Below are positions 1 to 9,098 of a stretch of DNA of 50,082 bases, in pieces; the stretch's first letter is position 1, and the number at the start of each line of letters is the position of its first letter. The stretch is from the NCBI GenBank assembly GCA_964497095.1, contig CAZCCL010000007.1:1-50082 (forward strand). The letters run 5' to 3'. The position numbers and the translations under genes are program-made. The notes beneath the pieces are model-generated. The model saw only the letters and a program-made list of their open reading frames with translations, searched no databases and was not told where the DNA came from. The DNA comes from CAVPLM01 sp964497095. GTDB lineage: Bacteria; Actinomycetota; Thermoleophilia; RBG-16-64-13.

Positions 1-1039
1 GGGCCCGCTCCTCCGCGTGTCGGCGAGCCTCGGGCGACTGCGACGCGGCCAAGGCGGCGTTGAACTCCATTAGCACGGCCTTGATGTCGCCCTGGATGGC
101 GCAGTCTGTGGGCAGGTTCTTGCCGAGCTCCCAAGGGTCGTCATCGATGTGCACGATCCGAGTGTTCGAAAGGATCGGGGCCTTGGGGTGGAAGAAACCG
201 TGGGTGAAGAGCGAGCAACCGATGCCGACGAGGACATCGGCGTCTCGGAGGACGTCGAACGCCTCGGGTCCGGTCGGGTCGAGGTCTCCCAGGTACTGAG
301 GATGGGTCACGGGGAAGTTGACGTCCGACATCCAGTGCTGAAAGACGCGCGATCCTGTCAGTTCGGCGAAACGCACTACCTCGTCCAGGGCATCGCAGCG
401 GGTCACTCCGCTTTCGACCAGGACGACGGGCCGTTCAGCCGCCGCGAGGAGTTCCACGGCGCGCGCCAGCGCCTCCGGATCCGGGCGCAACCGGGGGTAG
501 ACCGAGGTGCCGGGTCCTTCACGGAGATCGAGTTCCTGTTCCAGGACGTTCTGCGGGATGGAGACAAGAACCGGACCGGTGGGGGGCTGAAGGGCCATCT
601 TGAACGCCCGCTGCATGACCGTGGGGATGTCTTCAGCGTGCACGATCTCGGTGGTCCATTTGGTGTGGGGCCTGCCTATTCCTACTATGTCGCCGGAAAG
701 GTGGGGGTCGTACTGAAGGAGCCGGGTGTCGTTCTGGCCCACGGTGACCACCAGCGGCACCTTTCCCAGAAGGGCGTTGTAGAGCATGGGGGTAGCGGCC
801 CCCAGGCCGGGGGCCGTGTGGAGATTCAGGAATCCCACCTTGCCCGAGGCGCGGGCATAGCCTTCGGCCATGCCGGCGCATACCACCTCCTGCAGCCCCA
901 GGATGTAGCGGATGTCGGGGGCTTCCTCGAGGGCGTCCATGAATTGGATCTCCGTAGCGCCGGGGATGCCGAAAACGTACTCCACGCCTTCGCTGCGCAG
1001 CACCTCGACCAAAGCCCGCTTGCCCGTGGTCCTAGCCAA
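1..1039 (-). CDS. Thiamine diphosphate-dependent decarboxylase, benzoylformate decarboxylase/acetolactate synthase-like (3' end outside window)
   Basis: About 346 N-terminal residues of a ThDP enzyme, normally about 550 residues; the rest lies beyond base 1. The start is read as TTG at 1039, with AGGAGG 8 bases upstream (1048-1053). The N-terminal pyrimidine-binding domain shows GIPGATEIQFMDAL and the catalytic-type Glu51 in LQEVVCAGMAEGYARASG. Residues from about 190 form the central domain (RPVVLVESGVTRCDAL). The INLH-type stretch (FLNLHTAPGLGAATPML) and the KWTTEI segment resemble benzoylformate decarboxylases more than biosynthetic acetolactate synthases. The cofactor-binding C-terminal domain is not visible, so the substrate cannot be fixed. 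It is transcribed away from the plus-strand genes that follow. Confidence 0.85.
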   Translation of the reverse strand, partial: MARTTGKRALVEVLRSEGVEYVFGIPGATEIQFMDALEEAPDIRYILGLQEVVCAGMAEGYARASGKVGFLNLHTAPGLGAATPMLYNALLGKVPLVVTVGQNDTRLLQYDPHLSGDIVGIGRPHTKWTTEIVHAEDIPTVMQRAFKMALQPPTGPVLVSIPQNVLEQELDLREGPGTSVYPRLRPDPEALARAVELLAAAERPVVLVESGVTRCDALDEVVRFAELTGSRVFQHWMSDVNFPVTHPQYLGDLDPTGPEAFDVLRDADVLVGIGCSLFTHGFFHPKAPILSNTRIVHIDDDPWELGKNLPTDCAIQGDIKAVLMEFNAALAASQSPEARRHAEERA

Positions 1040-1246
1040 GATTCAGTCCTCCTGGTCGTAGTCTGAAAGCGCCCGGGAACAGTCTCTCATCCCGGGCCGT
1101 CTGTCAAGCTTCGCCGTCGCAAGCACGTGCCCGATGCTCGGGCACTCGGGCGCCCATCGTACCCGCATGCCCGTCGCACCGGCGCGTTTTGCTATGGTGT
1201 CGGCGAGTCCTGGTTCGTTTCATCAGTATGGACGGTAGGTTCTACG

Positions 1247-1642
1247 ATGACCTGGGAATCTGACACCGGCGCCGTGCGGCGTGCCCTATGCCTCGAACTT
1301 GAGGGCCGCGGCCATGTGGTCGCGGGCGATACCGTCGCCTTGAGAGGCGAGCTATACGTCCGGGGAGATGGTGACCGCGTTGCGGCGGTGTTCGAGTTCA
1401 AGTCGACTGCGGAGGAGGCCGTCGAGACGATGTACCAAGGCTCGTGGACCGCGGACTTGCCGCCCCGCTTCGCCGTATTGCCCGTCTCCCAGAGGGACCA
1501 TTCCGAGGTGGAGCTTCTGCGCCGGGCGGGGATGAAGACCTTTTTCTACGTAGCAACCTCGGGAGAGGTGTCATTCGCAGACCTGGACGCGGCGTTGGAG
1601 ATCTTGGGGACGGCGCGTGCCAAAGAGACGGAGACTTCATAA
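1247..1642 (+). CDS. Hypothetical protein, possible PD-(D/E)XK-like fold
   Basis: A 131-residue protein from ATG 1247. The longer frame, from 1127, adds residues that look non-coding. I do not recognise the family. A segment at about residues 35-60 (GELYVRGDGDRVAAVFEFKS) has a D...ExK arrangement of the kind seen in PD-(D/E)XK nucleases; this is only a motif-level suggestion. The C-terminal half has alternating beta/alpha character (FAVLPVSQRDHSEVELLRRA) and no membrane segment. It ends 20 bases before the amidohydrolase gene and may be co-transcribed with it. Confidence 0.6.
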   Translation: MTWESDTGAVRRALCLELEGRGHVVAGDTVALRGELYVRGDGDRVAAVFEFKSTAEEAVETMYQGSWTADLPPRFAVLPVSQRDHSEVELLRRAGMKTFFYVATSGEVSFADLDAALEILGTARAKETETS

Positions 1643-1662
1643 GCCGGACAGAGGAGGACGAG

Positions 1663-2415
1663 ATGACGGCAGACGAGATGCTGGACGACGAGACCGTGGA
1701 CGACGAGATGCACCGGGCGTCCGCCCCTAGGCTGGTCAGAATCAACGCCAAACCAGCGCCGGTAGAGGTAGACCTGGCCCGCAGCGCCGTGATCGTGGTC
1801 GACATGCAGAACGCCTTCGTCAGCGAAGGTGGGATGTTCGACGAAGCCGGGTACGACATCTCCAGAGCCCCGGCGACCATCGCCAAGAACGCGGAGCTTC
1901 TCCCTGCTCTCCGCGAATCAGGGGTCAGGGTCGTCTACCTCATGATGAGCTACACCGAGGACTACTCCGACGCCGGCGGGCCGGAATCGCCCAATTGGCA
2001 CAAAGAGCTGGGCCTGGTGCTCATGAAGGACCGTCCCGAGAACTGGGGCAAGTACGTCACGCGAGGGACCTGGGACGAGGAGATCCGGGAAGAGATCGCT
2101 CCTTGCCCGGGAGACGTGGTCGTACGCAAACAGCGCTACAGCGGCTTCGCCGGCACCAATCTTGACCTGGTGCTTAAGACGTTCGGCGTCCGCTACTGCC
2201 TCTACACCGGGGTGGCGACCAATGTCTGTGTGGAAACCACGCTGCGCGACGGCTACCTGCTCGACTACTGGCCCATCCTGGTCGCGGATGCCTGCGACAA
2301 TTCCGGGCCCGAGCACAACCGGCTGGCCACCGAGTGGAACGTGGAGCACGCCTTCGGCTGGGTCACGAGCACCCAGGACGTGCTCAAAGCACTGAGCTAC
2401 GACCAGGGGATGTAG
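1663..2415 (+). CDS. Isochorismatase-family cysteine hydrolase, RutB-like amidohydrolase
   Basis: A 250-residue cysteine hydrolase of the isochorismatase fold. The ATG at 1663 has GAGGAGG upstream. The family triad is present: Asp47 (VVDMQNAF), Lys156 (VRKQRYSGF) and Cys189 (GVATNVCVETTLRDGYL). The TLRDGY and ACDNSGPEH segments are closest to ureidoacrylate/peroxyureidoacrylate amidohydrolase RutB and N-carbamoyl amidohydrolases, which release CO2 and ammonia from ureido groups. No other rut genes are in view, so pyrimidine catabolism by the Rut route is not supported by context. The acidic N-terminal 20 residues (MTADEMLDDETVDDEM) are unusual for the family. Confidence 0.85.
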   Translation: MTADEMLDDETVDDEMHRASAPRLVRINAKPAPVEVDLARSAVIVVDMQNAFVSEGGMFDEAGYDISRAPATIAKNAELLPALRESGVRVVYLMMSYTEDYSDAGGPESPNWHKELGLVLMKDRPENWGKYVTRGTWDEEIREEIAPCPGDVVVRKQRYSGFAGTNLDLVLKTFGVRYCLYTGVATNVCVETTLRDGYLLDYWPILVADACDNSGPEHNRLATEWNVEHAFGWVTSTQDVLKALSYDQGM

Positions 2416-2520
2416 CGGCAGATCGGGGGCGGTGCCGGTCCGCGGCGGAGCGGCCCCTGGTCGGCCGCGGGGGTTTGGCACGTGTCGACGAGGCCGTTCC
2501 CGGGTATGGACATTCAAGAA

Positions 2521-2539
2521 CCGTGTCTAGACGACACGG
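2521..2539. repeat. Inverted repeat upstream of the ABM-like gene
   Basis: CCGTGTC-TAGAC-GACACGG is a perfect 7-base inverted repeat with a 5-base spacer, 21 bases before the start codon at 2561. It could be an operator or a small mRNA hairpin; no regulator is encoded next to it. Confidence 0.45.
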
Positions 2540-2560
2540 ATGCCGCGAAAGGAGAGGATG

Positions 2561-2845
2561 ATGCCGCACGTTCTCATCCAGCACCAGGTCAAGGATTACT
2601 CGCTGTTCGAGGCGGTCTTCCTCGAAGACGGCGAGAGGCGCCGCCGGAGCGGTTCGAAGGGCGGTAGGCTCTTTCGGAACGCCGACGATCCAGGCAATCT
2701 CATCGCCCTTTTTGATTGGGATGACCTGGAAAGGGCTCGGGCGTTTGCCAACTCCTACGAACTGCGCGAGGCCGTCGAGTGGGCCGGCGACGCGACGCCG
2801 CCTCGGGCGACGGTGATGGAAGACATCCTGGAGGTGGGCGCGTAG
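2561..2845 (+). CDS. Small dimeric alpha/beta-barrel protein (antibiotic biosynthesis monooxygenase-like)
   Basis: A 94-residue protein. Three ATGs are possible (2540, 2558, 2561); GGAG at 2551-2554 is 6 bases from 2561, so that one is chosen. The pattern of a beta strand (HVLIQHQVKDYSLFEAVF), a basic helix, FRNADDPGNLIALFDWDD and a helix (LERARAFANSYELREAV) is that of the dimeric ferredoxin-like ABM/Dabb fold. Such proteins may be monooxygenases, isomerases or structural proteins, and the function here is unknown. It sits alone between the RutB-like gene and the aldolase. Confidence 0.65.
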   Translation: MPHVLIQHQVKDYSLFEAVFLEDGERRRRSGSKGGRLFRNADDPGNLIALFDWDDLERARAFANSYELREAVEWAGDATPPRATVMEDILEVGA

Positions 2846-2900
2846 GCAGGGGCGGCTGATATTCTTGCGAAACGCTAACGACGGTTGATGGGGGTCACTG

Positions 2901-3851
2901 ATGATCGTCACCACCAAGGCGCTGTTCGAGGTCGCCTACGGCAGATTCGCCGTGGGTGCCTACAACATCAACAACATGGAGCAGACCCTGGGCCTCTTTC
3001 GGGGCAATATGGAGTCCCAAGCTCCCTTTATCGTCCAGATCTCCCGCGGGGCCCGCTCCTACGCGGACAAGCGCATGCTCGAAGCCCTGATCACGGCCGC
3101 GGACGAGATCTTTCCCAAAGCCATCTTCGCGGTGCATCTGGACCACGGTGATCTCGATACTGCGTTCGATTGCATCGAAAGCGGCTTCTATTCCTCGGTC
3201 ATGATCGACGCTTCGAGCGAGCCGCTGGAAGAGAATATCCGCATCACCCGTCAGGTGGTGGATGCCGCCCACGCCCGGGGCATCTCGGTGGAAGCGGAGT
3301 TGGGCCAGTTGGGTGGGGTGGAGGAGCACGTACAGGTGGAGGAGAAGAACGCTCATCTCACCGACCCGGCCGAAGCCGAGGTGTTCGTGCGGGAGTCAGG
3401 GTGTGACTCCCTGGCCGTCGCCATCGGCACCAGCCACGGGGCCTACAAGTTCAGCGGTCAGCAGAGCCTGCATCTGGATGTAGCTGCTGAGATCCAGAAG
3501 CGCCTGCCCGGCTTCCCCTTGGTCATGCACGGCTCCAGCTCGGTGCCCCAAGAAGAGGTCGAGCGCATCAACGCCGCCGGGGGCTCCATCAAAGGGGCCA
3601 AAGGGGTGGACGAGGACGAGTTCGCCAAAGCCGTCCCCCTCGGGGTGACCAAGGTCAACATCGACACCGACGGCCGGCTGGTATGGACCCGGGTGCATCG
3701 GGAGTTCTTCCGGGACAACCCGGAGAAGTTCGACCTGAGGGATCCCGGCAAGATCTTCGTGGCCGAGTACGCGCAGTTCATCGCGCACAAGAACCAGAAA
3801 CTGGGCTCCGCCGGGACTCTGGAAGTGGTGCGCGGGGCGGTGGCGGAATAG
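2901..3851 (+). CDS. fba: Class II fructose-bisphosphate aldolase family protein
   Basis: A 316-residue zinc aldolase that cleaves or forms fructose 1,6-bisphosphate in glycolysis/gluconeogenesis. HLDHGD (79-84) supplies the catalytic Asp and a zinc His. The next ligands are in VEAELGQLGG (Glu), GTSHGAYK (His) and MHGSSS (His), followed by GVTKVNIDTDGR, which binds phosphate. The length fits the shorter class II (GatY/KbaY-like to FbaA) group, so tagatose-bisphosphate aldolase activity is possible. The nearby PEP carboxykinase favours a gluconeogenic role. Confidence 0.92.
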   Translation: MIVTTKALFEVAYGRFAVGAYNINNMEQTLGLFRGNMESQAPFIVQISRGARSYADKRMLEALITAADEIFPKAIFAVHLDHGDLDTAFDCIESGFYSSVMIDASSEPLEENIRITRQVVDAAHARGISVEAELGQLGGVEEHVQVEEKNAHLTDPAEAEVFVRESGCDSLAVAIGTSHGAYKFSGQQSLHLDVAAEIQKRLPGFPLVMHGSSSVPQEEVERINAAGGSIKGAKGVDEDEFAKAVPLGVTKVNIDTDGRLVWTRVHREFFRDNPEKFDLRDPGKIFVAEYAQFIAHKNQKLGSAGTLEVVRGAVAE

Positions 3852-3852
3852 T

Positions 3853-3871
3853 CGATGAGTTCTGCTCATCG
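3853..3871. repeat. Short inverted repeat after fba
   Basis: CGATGAG-TTCTG-CTCATCG is a perfect 7-base stem with a 5-base loop. It begins just after the fba stop codon and is followed by a G run rather than a T tract, so it is not a classic intrinsic terminator. It may stabilise the 3' end or attenuate read-through into the next gene. Confidence 0.4.
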
Positions 3872-3902
3872 GGGGGCGGTCTTCACCGGATAGGGGGATA
3901 AG

Positions 3903-5780
3903 GTGGAGAGTCTGACAGGCCGGGGTTTTGCCCAGATCGTGCGATCCGGCGCCTATGCGGTGACGCGGGCGCAGGACGCCTTAGACCGCATCAACGTCTT
4001 TCCGGTCGCCGATGCCGACACCGGAGCCAACCTGGCCGCCACGCTGAGCGCGGCGGCGGCCGGACTGGGCCGGAACCCGCCTGCCGCCGTCGGCTCGGCG
4101 GCGCGCATGACCGCGGACGCTGCCCTGATCGGGGCCCGGGGCAATTCCGGAGCTATCTTCGCGCAGTTCCTTCACGGGCTGGCTGAGGGCCTGCACCTGA
4201 AGAGAGTGGTCACCACGGGCGAGTTCTCCCGAGCGGCCATGGCCGGGGTCGATGCGGCCTATCTGGCGGTGCAGCATCCTCAGGAGGGCACCATCCTCTC
4301 GGTCCTCAGGGCTTGGGCCGGCAAGATGAGCGCCCGCGCGACCTCGGTCTTCAACTTCGGGGATCTCATGGACGAAGCCCTGGAGGCGGCTCGGGAAGCC
4401 TTGGCCGAGACCCCCAAGCAGTTGGACGTCCTTGCCCGGAATCATGTTGTCGATGCCGGCGGGCAGGGTCTCGTCTACTTCCTGGAAGGCGTGCTGGACA
4501 CGCTGAAGGGGGTTCATGTCGCGGACGCGTCCACGCTTGAGTCCCTCACGTTTCCGGCCGCCTATCAGCGTCTTCCGGGCGATGCAGGTTCCGCTGCTCG
4601 AGGCTTCGTCGCCAGCGGTCTCGCTTCAGTCGAGGAAACACGCATGCTGGGGATCGACGAGCGCTTTCGGTACTGCACCGAAGCGCTGCTGGGGGGCGGT
4701 TCTCTGGATAGGGAGGCTATCCAGCGGGCGGTGGGCCATCTAGGGGAGTCGCTGGTCCTGGCTGGGGGCGGGGCGCACATGCGCGCGCACCTCCACACGA
4801 ATGAGCCCGACCTGTTCCTGCGCACTCTCGAAGAGTTCGGCACCCTGGAGAGCGTGAAGATCGACGACATGGTGGAGCAGCAGGCCACCGCCCGCGCGGC
4901 CACGGTCGCTTTGGTCACCGACTCCACCTTCGATCTGTCCGAGGCCGCCCAGCTGCGCTACGGCACAGTCATGGTGCCTTTGACGATTACCGTCGGGGGA
5001 CGGACTTATCTGGATCGGGTGGAGCTCACTTCGCCGGAGTTCTACCGGGTGGTGCGCGAGACCGACGAGCTTCCCCGCTCCTCCCAGCCCAACCGGGCCG
5101 ATTTCAAACGCGTGTACGAGGCCCTGCTCGAAGATCACGAGGGTGTCGTCTCGGTCCACCTGTCGGCACGGCTTTCGGGGACCTATCAATCCGCCCTGGG
5201 AGCGGCCGGGGAGGTCGATCCGTCTAGGGTGAAAGTGATCGACTCGAGGCATGTTTCGGTGGGACTGGGGTTGGTGGTGGAAGCCGCCGGCGAGGCCATA
5301 CGTGCGGGAGGATCGCTGGAAGGGGTGGCGGCGGCAGCCGAGGCTGCCGCCCGTAGCACCCGGGTCTATGGAGCCACTCCGTCTTTGGACTTTGCCGTCA
5401 AGGGCGGCCGGGTGAACTCGAAGGTTGCCTACTTGGCAGGACTCGTCAAACTGAAGCCGGTCATCCTGTTCGACGAGGCGGGAGGAGCCCACGCCGACGG
5501 CGGCCATCTGGGATACGGCCGGACGATCCGAGGGATAGCCCGGCGGGCTGCCGAATTCGCCCGAGGGGAGCCGGCCCGGGTGGCCATCACCCACGCGGAC
5601 TCACCGGAGTCGGCCGCCTACCTTCTGCAGCAACTGCGCAAGCGGTTCGGTCAGCAGCAAGACATCCCCATGATGGAATCCGGCGCGGTCCTGGCCACTC
5701 ACACGGGACTGGGCGCTGTGGCCGTCGCGGTCAGGCGGCTGCCCGCGGGAGCCGAGTCCCACGGGAGGGGCGATACGTGA
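3903..5780 (+). CDS. DAK2-DegV fusion, fatty acid kinase-like (FakA N/middle domains fused to FakB)
   Basis: A 625-residue fusion. Residues 1-200 are a DhaL/DAK2 kinase domain with the metal-binding aspartates of VADADTGANL (Asp37, Asp39) and GARGNSGAIFAQFLHG. Residues 240-330 resemble the FakA middle domain (YCTEALLGG, AHLHTNEPDLFLRTLEEFG). From about 334 to 610 is a DegV/EDD fatty-acid-binding domain (ALVTDSTFDLS, SSQPNRADFKRVYEALL, SVHLSARLSGTYQSA, GRVNSKVAYLAGL). In Firmicutes, FakA phosphorylates a fatty acid held by a separate FakB; here both sit in one chain and DegV replaces the FakA C-terminal domain. The start is GTG 3903, after AGGGGG. The expected product is acyl-phosphate feeding phospholipid synthesis; plsX lies at 33.7 kb. 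Confidence 0.85.
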   Translation: MESLTGRGFAQIVRSGAYAVTRAQDALDRINVFPVADADTGANLAATLSAAAAGLGRNPPAAVGSAARMTADAALIGARGNSGAIFAQFLHGLAEGLHLKRVVTTGEFSRAAMAGVDAAYLAVQHPQEGTILSVLRAWAGKMSARATSVFNFGDLMDEALEAAREALAETPKQLDVLARNHVVDAGGQGLVYFLEGVLDTLKGVHVADASTLESLTFPAAYQRLPGDAGSAARGFVASGLASVEETRMLGIDERFRYCTEALLGGGSLDREAIQRAVGHLGESLVLAGGGAHMRAHLHTNEPDLFLRTLEEFGTLESVKIDDMVEQQATARAATVALVTDSTFDLSEAAQLRYGTVMVPLTITVGGRTYLDRVELTSPEFYRVVRETDELPRSSQPNRADFKRVYEALLEDHEGVVSVHLSARLSGTYQSALGAAGEVDPSRVKVIDSRHVSVGLGLVVEAAGEAIRAGGSLEGVAAAAEAAARSTRVYGATPSLDFAVKGGRVNSKVAYLAGLVKLKPVILFDEAGGAHADGGHLGYGRTIRGIARRAAEFARGEPARVAITHADSPESAAYLLQQLRKRFGQQQDIPMMESGAVLATHTGLGAVAVAVRRLPAGAESHGRGDT

Positions 5781-5927
5781 TATGTTTCCCCCGGCAGACT
5801 GGCGGAGGATGGTGCGGACCCATCAGCCGCGTTGTGAGGCCGGCTGCGACACTCGGCAGAGCGTGGGCCGGCTTCGCCTGTCTCTAGGCGCTAATACGAC
5901 CGCTGAAGCATAGGGGAAGGAGAGAGA

Positions 5928-7745
5928 ATGGCGGCCGCGATCGACGCCCTCACCAAGAACGGGGAGCTGCTGGCTTGGCTACGCGATGTGGTCGAGCTAT
6001 GCAGACCGGACGACGTCTACACCTGCGACGGCTCGCAGGAAGAGTACGAATACCTGTGTAACCTGCTGGTCGAGCACGGGACCTTCACCCGGTTGAACGA
6101 CTCTCTGCGTCCCAACTGCCACTTGGCCCGTTCTCATCCCAGCGACGTGGCTCGGGTCGAAGACCGGACCTACATCTGTACCCGCGAGCAGGTGGACGCC
6201 GGTCCCACCAACAACTGGGCTCCCGCGGGAGAGATGAAGCGCAAGATGATCCGTCTCTTTCAGCGCAGTATGGAGGGAAGGACGCTCTTCATCATCCCCT
6301 TCTCGATGGGTCCGATCGGCTCGCCCTTCTCCAAGATCGGGATCGAGGTGACCGATTCCCCCTACGTGGTCGCCAACATGATGATCATGACCCGCACGGG
6401 GGTCGAGGTCCTCGAGGCTCTGGGGGAGAAGGGCAAGTTCATCCCCTGCCTGCACTCGGTGGGCGCGCCGCTCTCCCCGTTCCAGGGAGACGTCCCCTGG
6501 CCCTGCGAACGCGATCCAAAGCACAAGTTCATCGTGCATTTCCCCGAAGATCCGTCTATCTGGTCCTATGGCTCGGGTTACGGCGGCAACGCTCTGTTGG
6601 GCAAGAAGTGTCTGGCTCTGAGGATCGCTTCGACTGAAGCCCACAAGGAGGGCTGGCTCGCGGAGCACATGCTGATCCTCGGCCTCACCTCGCCCGAGGG
6701 TAAGACGCACTACATCGCCGGTGCCTTCCCCAGCGCCTGCGGCAAGACCAACCTCGCCATGATGCAGCCTACCTTGCCCGGCTGGACGGTGAGGACGGTA
6801 GGGGACGACATCGCTTGGATGCGGATCGAAGACGACGGCCGTCTCTACGCGGTCAACCCAGAGACCGGCTTCTTCGGGGTGGCTCCGGGTACGTCGTACG
6901 AGTCGAATCCCAACGCCATGGGGACGTTGACGCGGAACACGATCTTCACGAACACGGCCCTCACCGATGAGGGCGATGTGTGGTGGGAAGACATGGGGGT
7001 CGAGGCTCCGGCCCATCTTATCGACTGGGAAGGCAACGACTGGACGCCCGAGTCGGGCCGGAAGGCGGCCCATCCCAACTCACGCTTCACGGCGCCGGCC
7101 GCTCAGTGCCCGGTCATAGATCCGCACTGGCAGGATCCGATGGGCGTGCCCATCTCGGCGATTCTTTTCGGTGGGCGGCGAACGAACATCATCCCCTTGG
7201 TGAACGAAGCTTTTGATTGGGAGCACGGCGTGTTCATGGGCTCGGCCGCCGGCTCTGAGACCACCGCAGCCAATCTCAGCCAGACCGGGGTCCTGAGGCA
7301 CGACCCCTTCGCGATGCTGCCCTTCTGCGGGTACAACATGGGGGACTACTTCGCCCATTGGCTGTCGATGGCGAAGCGCACGGACCCGAGCAAGCTGCCG
7401 CGCATCTTCTTCGTCAACTGGTTCCGCAAGGGTGAGGATGGACACTGGCTGTGGCCAGGATACGGGGAGAACAGCCGGGTACTCAAGTGGATCTTCGAGC
7501 GTGTGGACGGCGGAGGAGAAGCGGTTAGGACTCCGATCGGCAATCTGCCCACGGCTGAGGCCCTCGACCTCTCCGGCCTCGATCTTCCCGCCGAAGACCT
7601 GCGCGCACTGCTGGAGGTCGACGTCGAGGGCTGGAAGCAGGAAGCCGCCGGTCTTTCGGAATACTACGACGAATTCGGGGATCGGCTTCCGGAGGTCCTA
7701 CGCAAGCAACTCCTGGCTCTACAAGACCGGTTGGGCGCGAGGTGA
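5928..7745 (+). CDS. pckG: Phosphoenolpyruvate carboxykinase (GTP)
   Basis: A 605-residue cytosolic enzyme converting oxaloacetate plus GTP to PEP, the first committed step of gluconeogenesis. The phosphate-binding loop GAFPSACGKTNLAM lies near residues 265-278, with the GTP-class Cys inside it. The metal/substrate region TVGDDIAWMRIEDDGR follows, then NPETGFFGVAPGT. The length and motifs match the GTP family, not the ATP (PckA) family. The ATG is preceded by AAGGAGAGAG. The upstream 147 bases contain two copies of GGCCGGCT but no promoter I would defend. It is followed after 3 bases by an aminotransferase, so the two are probably co-transcribed. Confidence 0.96.
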   Translation: MAAAIDALTKNGELLAWLRDVVELCRPDDVYTCDGSQEEYEYLCNLLVEHGTFTRLNDSLRPNCHLARSHPSDVARVEDRTYICTREQVDAGPTNNWAPAGEMKRKMIRLFQRSMEGRTLFIIPFSMGPIGSPFSKIGIEVTDSPYVVANMMIMTRTGVEVLEALGEKGKFIPCLHSVGAPLSPFQGDVPWPCERDPKHKFIVHFPEDPSIWSYGSGYGGNALLGKKCLALRIASTEAHKEGWLAEHMLILGLTSPEGKTHYIAGAFPSACGKTNLAMMQPTLPGWTVRTVGDDIAWMRIEDDGRLYAVNPETGFFGVAPGTSYESNPNAMGTLTRNTIFTNTALTDEGDVWWEDMGVEAPAHLIDWEGNDWTPESGRKAAHPNSRFTAPAAQCPVIDPHWQDPMGVPISAILFGGRRTNIIPLVNEAFDWEHGVFMGSAAGSETTAANLSQTGVLRHDPFAMLPFCGYNMGDYFAHWLSMAKRTDPSKLPRIFFVNWFRKGEDGHWLWPGYGENSRVLKWIFERVDGGGEAVRTPIGNLPTAEALDLSGLDLPAEDLRALLEVDVEGWKQEAAGLSEYYDEFGDRLPEVLRKQLLALQDRLGAR

Positions 7746-7748
7746 TTC

Positions 7749-9050
7749 ATGAACCCGTTGGCCGCTGAGCTCAACCGGACCATCGAAGAGAGCGCTCCCG
7801 CAGTGATGCGGGTTCTTTCCGATCTAGGCAAGGAACTGTACTTCCCCAGAGGGATCCTCACTCAGACGGCCGAGGCCAATCAGAAAGCCACGCGTTTCAA
7901 CGCCACCATCGGCGAGGCCAGGGAGCTGCAGCACTCCATGGGGCTCGCGTCCATCATGCGCCACTTCTCCGACCTTGGACCGGACGCCGTTCTGCCGTAC
8001 GCCCCGGCGGCCGGACGGGCAGACCTGCGCGCCGCTTGGCGGGAGGAGATCAAGGAGAAGAATCCATCCCTAGGGGACACCCCCGTGAGTCTGCCCGTGG
8101 TCACGAGCGGGATCACCCACGGACTCAGCACGGCGGCCGACATGTTCGTCGACCCCGGCGATCTCCTGCTCGTTCCCGACCAACTGTGGGGCAATTACCT
8201 CATGACCTTCTCGGTGAAACGGGGCGCGCAGGTGAACCGCTATCCTCTGCTCGACCTCGATCAGGGTTTCGACGTCGCCGGGTTCCGCCGGGTGCTCGGC
8301 GAGAACGCCCACCGGGGCAAGCTGGTCGTGCTGTTCAACTTCCCGAACAATCCCACGGGCTATTCCATCACCCCTGCGGAGGCCGACGCCATCAGGGAGG
8401 CGCTGGTGGAAGTGGCCGAGGGGGGCTGCGACGTGGTGGCCATCTGTGACGACGCCTACTTCGGTCTCTTCTATGACGACGAGGTCATGAAGGAGTCACT
8501 GTTCACCCGACTCGCGGCCGCCCATCCCCGGATCCTGGCCATCAAGCTGGACGGCGCTACGAAAGAGGATTTCGCCTGGGGGCTTAGGGTGGCCTTCATG
8601 ACCTATGGGATAGCCGGAGGAGAGGGGGCCTACGAAGCCCTGGAGAAGAAGACCGCGGGCTGCATCAGGGGCACCATCTCCAATGCCCCCAACGTGTCTC
8701 AGCAACTGGTGCTGAAGGCGATGTCCGAGCCCGACTATTGGGCGCAGAAGGAAGAGAAGTTCGCCGTTCTCCGCCGCAGGGCCGTCAAGATGCGGGAGGT
8801 ACTGGCTGAACCCCGGTTTGCCGCCGCCTGGAAGCCCTATCCGTTCAACTCGGGCTATTTCATGTGCGTGCGCCTCAACGACCTGAACGCGGAAGCCTAC
8901 CGCGTGCGCCTGCTGGACAAGTATGGGGTGGGGGTCATATCCACCGGCGAGACCGACATCCGGATCGCCTTCTCTTGTGTGGACGAGGCCGATATCGCCG
9001 ATCTCTTCGATGTTATGTTCACCTGTGCTCTGGAGATGAAAGAGGAATAG
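7749..9050 (+). CDS. Class I/II PLP-dependent aminotransferase
   Basis: A 433-residue fold-type I aminotransferase. Visible marks are the substrate-loop N-terminus, NFPNNPTGYSITPAEAD (aspartate aminotransferase signature with the PLP-contacting Asn), CDDAYFGLFY (Asp and Tyr contacting the PLP ring) and the Schiff-base Lys near residue 272 in KLDGATKEDFAWG. The C-terminal Arg that binds carboxylate is likely in DIRIAFSC. The ATKEDFAWG pattern belongs to an aspartate-aminotransferase-like subgroup whose substrate is not set by sequence. Coupling to pckG suggests supplying oxaloacetate from aspartate, which is an inference. Confidence 0.88.
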   Translation: MNPLAAELNRTIEESAPAVMRVLSDLGKELYFPRGILTQTAEANQKATRFNATIGEARELQHSMGLASIMRHFSDLGPDAVLPYAPAAGRADLRAAWREEIKEKNPSLGDTPVSLPVVTSGITHGLSTAADMFVDPGDLLLVPDQLWGNYLMTFSVKRGAQVNRYPLLDLDQGFDVAGFRRVLGENAHRGKLVVLFNFPNNPTGYSITPAEADAIREALVEVAEGGCDVVAICDDAYFGLFYDDEVMKESLFTRLAAAHPRILAIKLDGATKEDFAWGLRVAFMTYGIAGGEGAYEALEKKTAGCIRGTISNAPNVSQQLVLKAMSEPDYWAQKEEKFAVLRRRAVKMREVLAEPRFAAAWKPYPFNSGYFMCVRLNDLNAEAYRVRLLDKYGVGVISTGETDIRIAFSCVDEADIADLFDVMFTCALEMKEE

Positions 9051-9098
9051 GGGCGATTCCGACGACGCTCAGGGCGCGTGGCGGGAGTCGGGGGCTAG

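Noticed and set aside
149..1066. Long plus-strand open frame (305 codons) opposite the ThDP enzyme
   Set aside because: The minus strand encodes a clear ThDP decarboxylase with conserved motifs and a ribosome site; the plus frame has no family-like sequence.
2471..2520. TTGGCA ... TATGGA as a promoter for the ABM-like gene
   Set aside because: The spacing between the boxes is 24 bases, too long for sigma-70.
5781..5927. Intergenic region before pckG examined for a riboswitch or tRNA
   Set aside because: Two copies of GGCCGGCT and some GC-rich pairing are visible, but no cloverleaf or known riboswitch core.
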